Shown here: positions 5,187-5,395 of the stretch, piece by piece
Position numbering within the stretch: position 1 is the stretch's first letter
Layout of the letters: every line of letters begins with the position of its first letter
Assembly (NCBI GenBank): GCA_027295435.1
Contig: JAPUKX010000038.1
Location: 1 to 5,395, forward strand
Direction of reading: 5' to 3'
DNA length: 5,395 nt
From: Planctomycetota bacterium
GTDB taxonomy: Bacteria; Planctomycetota; Phycisphaerae; Phycisphaerales; SM1A02
Notes under the pieces: model-generated
What the model saw: only the letters and a program-made list of their open reading frames with translations
The model's database searches: none
What the model was told of the DNA's origin: nothing
Made by a program: the position numbers and the translations under genes

Positions 5187-5393
5187 TTATTGCTTGCCGA
5201 GGATATCCCGGCCCCGAGCCCCGTCGGTGGTGAGGATGTGGAAGCTGGTGTTGGCGAAGTCGTACGCTTCATCAATGAAGTAGCCGCCCCCTCCGTCTAC
5301 CGCCAGCGGGTCGCCGCCGAACGGGGTATCCGTGCTCCAGAGGCCCCAGTCGTTGTTGTTGACTTGAACGCGGTGCCGGCGGTCGTCACTCAT
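5187..5393 (-). CDS. Unrecognised protein, probably the C-terminal part of a gene cut by the window edge
   Basis: The frame is open from the right edge and ends at 5187. An ATG at 5393 would give 68 residues, but only two bases lie beyond it, so neither an upstream ribosome binding site nor a longer frame can be tested. The visible sequence is polar, with runs such as VQVNNNDWGLW and VDGGGGYFIDEAYDF, and ends in DILGKQ. It has no membrane segment, signal peptide or motif I can place. The richness in G, D, N and aromatic residues looks like the beta-rich end of a secreted or surface protein, but this is only an impression. The strong intrinsic terminator just downstream supports it as a real, expressed coding end. 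Confidence 0.6.
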   Translation of the reverse strand: MSDDRRHRVQVNNNDWGLWSTDTPFGGDPLAVDGGGGYFIDEAYDFANTSFHILTTDGARGRDILGKQ

Positions 5394-5395
5394 GG

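Noticed and set aside
4933..5283. A 116-codon plus-strand open frame after cystathionine beta-synthase
   Set aside because: It starts inside the cystathionine beta-synthase gene, reads through the long hairpin and the terminator, and overlaps the minus-strand coding end; its composition is random-looking.

Overview
This GC-rich bacterial window holds four recognisable protein-coding regions and two fragments at its ends. No gene identifies the organism securely. The short-form glucose-6-phosphate isomerase, the GT9 fragment with a cysteine-rich C-terminus and the cystathionine beta-synthase with a CBS-domain tail would suit a Planctomycetota-like or similar environmental bacterium, but that is only an impression.

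Layout, left to right. Positions 1-180 are confused. A minus-strand gene seems to start at 114 behind a near-perfect Shine-Dalgarno sequence, but its frame breaks after 12 codons. The plus-strand C-terminal part of a family-9 glycosyltransferase begins nearby without its N-terminal domain and with its own apparent frame break near 170-182; it ends at 500. Convergent to it, on the minus strand, is an intact glucose-6-phosphate isomerase (pgi, 626-2032), whose stop codon abuts a strong hairpin. A 200-base gap (2033-2232) holds a perfect palindrome, an inverted repeat and four tandem 19-bp repeats. It separates pgi from a minus-strand PLP-dependent cystathionine gamma-lyase/synthase (2233-3447). 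A 106-base divergent promoter region separates that gene from a plus-strand cystathionine beta-synthase with a C-terminal pair of CBS domains (3554-4942). Downstream are a long interrupted hairpin (4974-5026), a minus-strand intrinsic terminator (5107-5132), and the C-terminal part or whole of an unrecognised minus-strand protein (5187-5393).

The functional core is the divergent pair. Cystathionine beta-synthase condenses homocysteine with serine (or acts on an activated serine) to give cystathionine, and the gamma-family enzyme can cleave cystathionine to cysteine, 2-oxobutyrate and ammonia. Together they would form a reverse transsulfuration route from homocysteine to cysteine. Pgi is central glycolysis and has no evident link to them beyond sharing a strand with the gamma enzyme.

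I found no RNA gene, mobile element, CRISPR array or clearly new system. The points most worth checking are the disrupted left end, the tandem repeats after the transsulfuration gene, the long hairpin after cystathionine beta-synthase, and a possible leaderless start for the gamma enzyme.
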